A DNA stretch of 64,000 nucleotides from Serratia marcescens (lineage in GTDB: Bacteria; Pseudomonadota; Gammaproteobacteria; Enterobacterales; Enterobacteriaceae), in contig NZ_VFMJ01000001.1 of NCBI RefSeq assembly GCF_006715005.1, positions 3,472,001 to 3,536,000 of the forward strand, written 5' to 3'. This document shows positions 61,919 through 64,000 of this stretch, piece by piece. The position numbers and the translations under genes were made by a program. The notes beneath the pieces were generated by a model that was given only the letters and a program-made list of their open reading frames with translations, had not been told where the DNA came from and did not search any database. Positions within the stretch are counted from its first letter, which is position 1. Every line of letters begins with the position of its first letter.

Positions 61919-63205
61919 ATGCAAACCCAATTTTTTCATGTGACCGTCGAGCAATGCGCTTGCCAACAGACAGCGCCCGACAATCTGGTGAGGCTCATCG
62001 CTTCCGGCCAGACGTTCTTTTTTTACCGTGACGACTTCAGCGACAGCGAAAACCTGCTGGCCACGCTCGCCGCCGGCGATCGGGTGAAGATCGGCGCCCA
62101 CCGCCTGCGGGACGGCAGCTACTGGCTGCACTGGCTGCTGCACGGCACGAAAGGCCGCCTGGAGCCCGACAGAACGCTGAAATACAAGCTGAAATACTTT
62201 GCCCTGCTGCTGCTGGGCATCGTGCTGGCCGGCGGTTTCCCGGCGAGCTTTTTCATCATGGACCGGGAAGATTCCTGGCTGACCCTCGTCCTGTTTTTTA
62301 TCGCCATCATCGCCGGCCTTATCGGCATCGGCCTGGTGCTGTTCGTCGGCTCAGAGCTCCTGTTGATTGCGCACCGCGGCCGCAGGCGCCTGCTCAGGGC
62401 GCTGGATCGCGTGCTGCTGGGGCAAGACGTCACGCCGCCCGGCTCGCTCAGCCTGAACATCCCCGGCATCAAATACCGGGCCGTCCGCACAGACGCCGTG
62501 CCGGCGGCCGCACCGCTGCAGACCGCGCCTCCCCTCCCGGACGGCGTCGAGGCCTCCGGCATCGAGACGGTCAACGCCCTGAGCTACGAACTCCGCGACT
62601 ATAAGCTCCCGCGGCAGGTGCAGTATTTGGACACTTATGCGTGGCGCCAGAAGGAGACGCACTTCGCGTTGACGACCCGCGCGCTCAACGTTCCCAATAC
62701 CAAACTGCATCCGGTATTTCGTCGGCAACATCCGCTTTTCATCGCCAAAGGCGATCCGCTGCAGGTGCTGTATTGCGAGAACGACACCGTCCCCGAGTTG
62801 CCGACGGTGCGGGGGATCATCAATCACCGCGACCGCCAGACCTATCTCATCGGCGGCAGCCGCTACTTCACCGAAGCCGGCCTTAACCTGAGCGCGCGCG
62901 TCGTCTTCATCCTCGGCGCGATCATGATGTGTTTGATGCTCGGCATGATCGTGTGGGATAACGCCGATACCCCAGCGGGCTTTTACCTGGATGCCTGGAC
63001 CCTGAAGCGCCTCGGCAGTGAATTGCCGCCGATTCTGCTGCTGCTGATGCTGATGATCAGCGGCCTGGCGCTGCTGATCGAGGGCTTCGCCCAGATCTGC
63101 CGCCTCTATGCGTTTGACCAGCACCGCACGTTTAAAACGTTCAAATACCTGCGCCATCTGCGCCGCAGGCTATGGCGGCAGGAACAGGTGACGGAGCTGA
63201 AATGA
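61919..63205 (+). CDS. Four-helix membrane protein of unknown function
   Basis: It has 428 residues. About 90 soluble residues are followed by two membrane helices (92-113 YFALLLLGIVLAGGFPASFF, and 121-146). A large soluble domain of about 180 residues follows, then two more helices (near 327-350 and 373-395) and a basic tail. I do not recognise a family. The start follows GACAGGGAATGAC. It overlaps the next gene by 4 bp (ATGA), so the two are translationally coupled and probably act together. Confidence 0.75.
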   Translation: MQTQFFHVTVEQCACQQTAPDNLVRLIASGQTFFFYRDDFSDSENLLATLAAGDRVKIGAHRLRDGSYWLHWLLHGTKGRLEPDRTLKYKLKYFALLLLGIVLAGGFPASFFIMDREDSWLTLVLFFIAIIAGLIGIGLVLFVGSELLLIAHRGRRRLLRALDRVLLGQDVTPPGSLSLNIPGIKYRAVRTDAVPAAAPLQTAPPLPDGVEASGIETVNALSYELRDYKLPRQVQYLDTYAWRQKETHFALTTRALNVPNTKLHPVFRRQHPLFIAKGDPLQVLYCENDTVPELPTVRGIINHRDRQTYLIGGSRYFTEAGLNLSARVVFILGAIMMCLMLGMIVWDNADTPAGFYLDAWTLKRLGSELPPILLLLMLMISGLALLIEGFAQICRLYAFDQHRTFKTFKYLRHLRRRLWRQEQVTELK

Positions 63206-64000
63206 TGACGTTAGCGCTTTATAAAAGACCCCTTATTATCCTGATGCTGTTTTTGGCCAGCGCGCTGGGCGTCTATTTCCTCGCCCCTGAACAACGCTAT
63301 GCACAGTGGCAATGGACCCAGAGCGACGAAGCCTTGCCGACGATAGCCCGTTACGATCTCATCCACAGCTACCCGGCGCAGGACGGCGCTCTGCTGCTCA
63401 TCAGCAAAAGGAGTGAACGCGGGGCCTACAATAGCTTTTACGGCTGGGCGGCCAGCTACCTCAGCCAGGTGTTATTCACCGGCCCGAAGGGGTTGCAGAT
63501 GCTGGGGCAACTCGACGAATCGATCTACGATGCGGTTTGCGTCGAGCAGGAGTGCGCGCTTTTTCTGTCCAAGGGGCGCCGGCTGGTCAATGTGCAACGG
63601 GGCACCATCGGGGCGCTGATCCCCTGGCCGGAGGGCGACGACAACCTGCCTTCCTTTATCGGCGGCAAACTGGTGGCGCTGCCGGGGCAACGCGCGCTGT
63701 ATTTCATCAGCACCGAAGGCGTATTCTACAGCCCGGACTTTGGCGCCCATTGGCGGCAAACGCTGGATCTGCCGGCGCAGCTGGACGCGCGGCAGCTGCT
63801 GGGCTTTGAGCGCGGCGAGGAGGACTCACCGACGGCTAACGCCGCCGGAAAGCGCAAATCCATGCCCGAGATCTTTACCGCCGTTGATGGCGAACGCGTG
63901 CTGTTCTGGATGAACCCGGTGCTCGGTTCCGGCGCCTTGCACATTGCCGTTAACGGCAAAACCGGCGAGGTGGCCGAACTGCATTGGCTACCGGTACGCG
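63202..64000 (+). CDS. Membrane-anchored Asp-box (BNR-like) protein, partial at window edge
   Basis: The open reading frame continues past the end of the window, so only about 266 residues are seen. An N-terminal hydrophobic helix (PLIILMLFLASALGVYFL) anchors a periplasmic domain. Near residue 177, YSPDFGAHWRQTLDL is a textbook Asp-box (S-x-D-x-G-x-x-W), the signature of BNR beta-propellers (sialidase-like folds). Other strands (LFLSKGRRLVNVQRG, ALYFISTEGVFYS) fit propeller blades. It starts inside the stop of the preceding membrane gene. Function unknown. Confidence 0.72.
   Translation, partial: MMTLALYKRPLIILMLFLASALGVYFLAPEQRYAQWQWTQSDEALPTIARYDLIHSYPAQDGALLLISKRSERGAYNSFYGWAASYLSQVLFTGPKGLQMLGQLDESIYDAVCVEQECALFLSKGRRLVNVQRGTIGALIPWPEGDDNLPSFIGGKLVALPGQRALYFISTEGVFYSPDFGAHWRQTLDLPAQLDARQLLGFERGEEDSPTANAAGKRKSMPEIFTAVDGERVLFWMNPVLGSGALHIAVNGKTGEVAELHWLPVR

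Noticed and set aside
1..64000. CRISPR array, tRNA/rRNA genes, insertion sequences or prophage
   Set aside because: No regularly spaced direct repeats, cloverleaf-like segments, transposase or phage-type genes were seen in either strand.

Overview
The window is about 64 kb of high-GC, gene-dense enterobacterial chromosome. It almost certainly comes from the Serratia marcescens complex. The main evidence is a complete haemophore locus (hasI, hasS, hasR, hasA, hasD, hasE, hasB) whose HasA has 188 residues, His32/Tyr75/His83 at the known haem-site positions, and a C-terminal half that looks the same as published S. marcescens HasA. The N-terminal half of HasA differs at a number of positions from the sequence I remember, so this may be a different strain or a sister species. 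No rRNA, tRNA, insertion sequence, prophage or CRISPR array was seen.

Layout. Bases 1-21,400 follow the E. coli 9-minute backbone (phoR-phoB, sbcDC, mak, rdgC, ppnP, yaiA, aroL) with two insertions. One carries a BglG/LicT-type antiterminator with its own RNA antiterminator/terminator leader, next to a Phd-VapC-type toxin-antitoxin pair. The other is the 9-kb has haem-acquisition cluster, placed between ppnP and yaiA. From 21,400 to 26,500 lie acetyltransferases, a Fur-controlled siderophore receptor and binding-protein pair, and a small methyltransferase. From 26,500 to 43,400 is a mosaic of single genes: ltrA, a phytase-like secreted esterase, aqpZ, yafE, several divergent regulator/target pairs (MmyB-like, LysR, DeoR), small envelope proteins, pagP and a universal stress protein.

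From 43,400 to 55,000 there is a thiamine-diphosphate 2-oxoacid decarboxylase (ipdC/pdc type), a LysR/hydrolase pair, the lipoprotein yaiW, tehB under a probable NsrR site, an alkylation-repair operon (ada plus a DUF2086 oxygenase), leuE, and the phenylacetaldehyde genes feaB and feaR. From 55,000 to the end are a secreted acid phosphatase, a DsbA-like protein with a CGPC active site, an Exc2-type lipoprotein, a quinone reductase with a divergent HxlR regulator, a flavin reductase-like protein, an orphan DppA-like binding protein, cytochrome b561, and an unrecognised two-gene membrane unit that runs off the window.

How genes work together. HasI (sigma), HasS (anti-sigma) and HasR (receptor) form a cell-surface signalling loop. 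Two matching HasI-type promoters precede hasS and hasR, and Fur boxes lie at hasI and hasR. HasD and HasE export HasA, and HasB is the dedicated TonB. The decarboxylase and FeaB could act in sequence on aromatic 2-oxoacids, giving arylacetaldehydes and then arylacetates. Ada and its partner oxygenase handle alkylated DNA, although the oxygenase has Asp where the family normally has the first iron-binding His.

The most unusual items are the antiterminator leader with an enlarged apical region, the Asp-x-Asp oxygenase, two elaborate intergenic hairpin clusters, the CGPC/Thr-cis-Pro DsbA paralogue, and the uncharacterised Asp-box membrane pair at the right edge.
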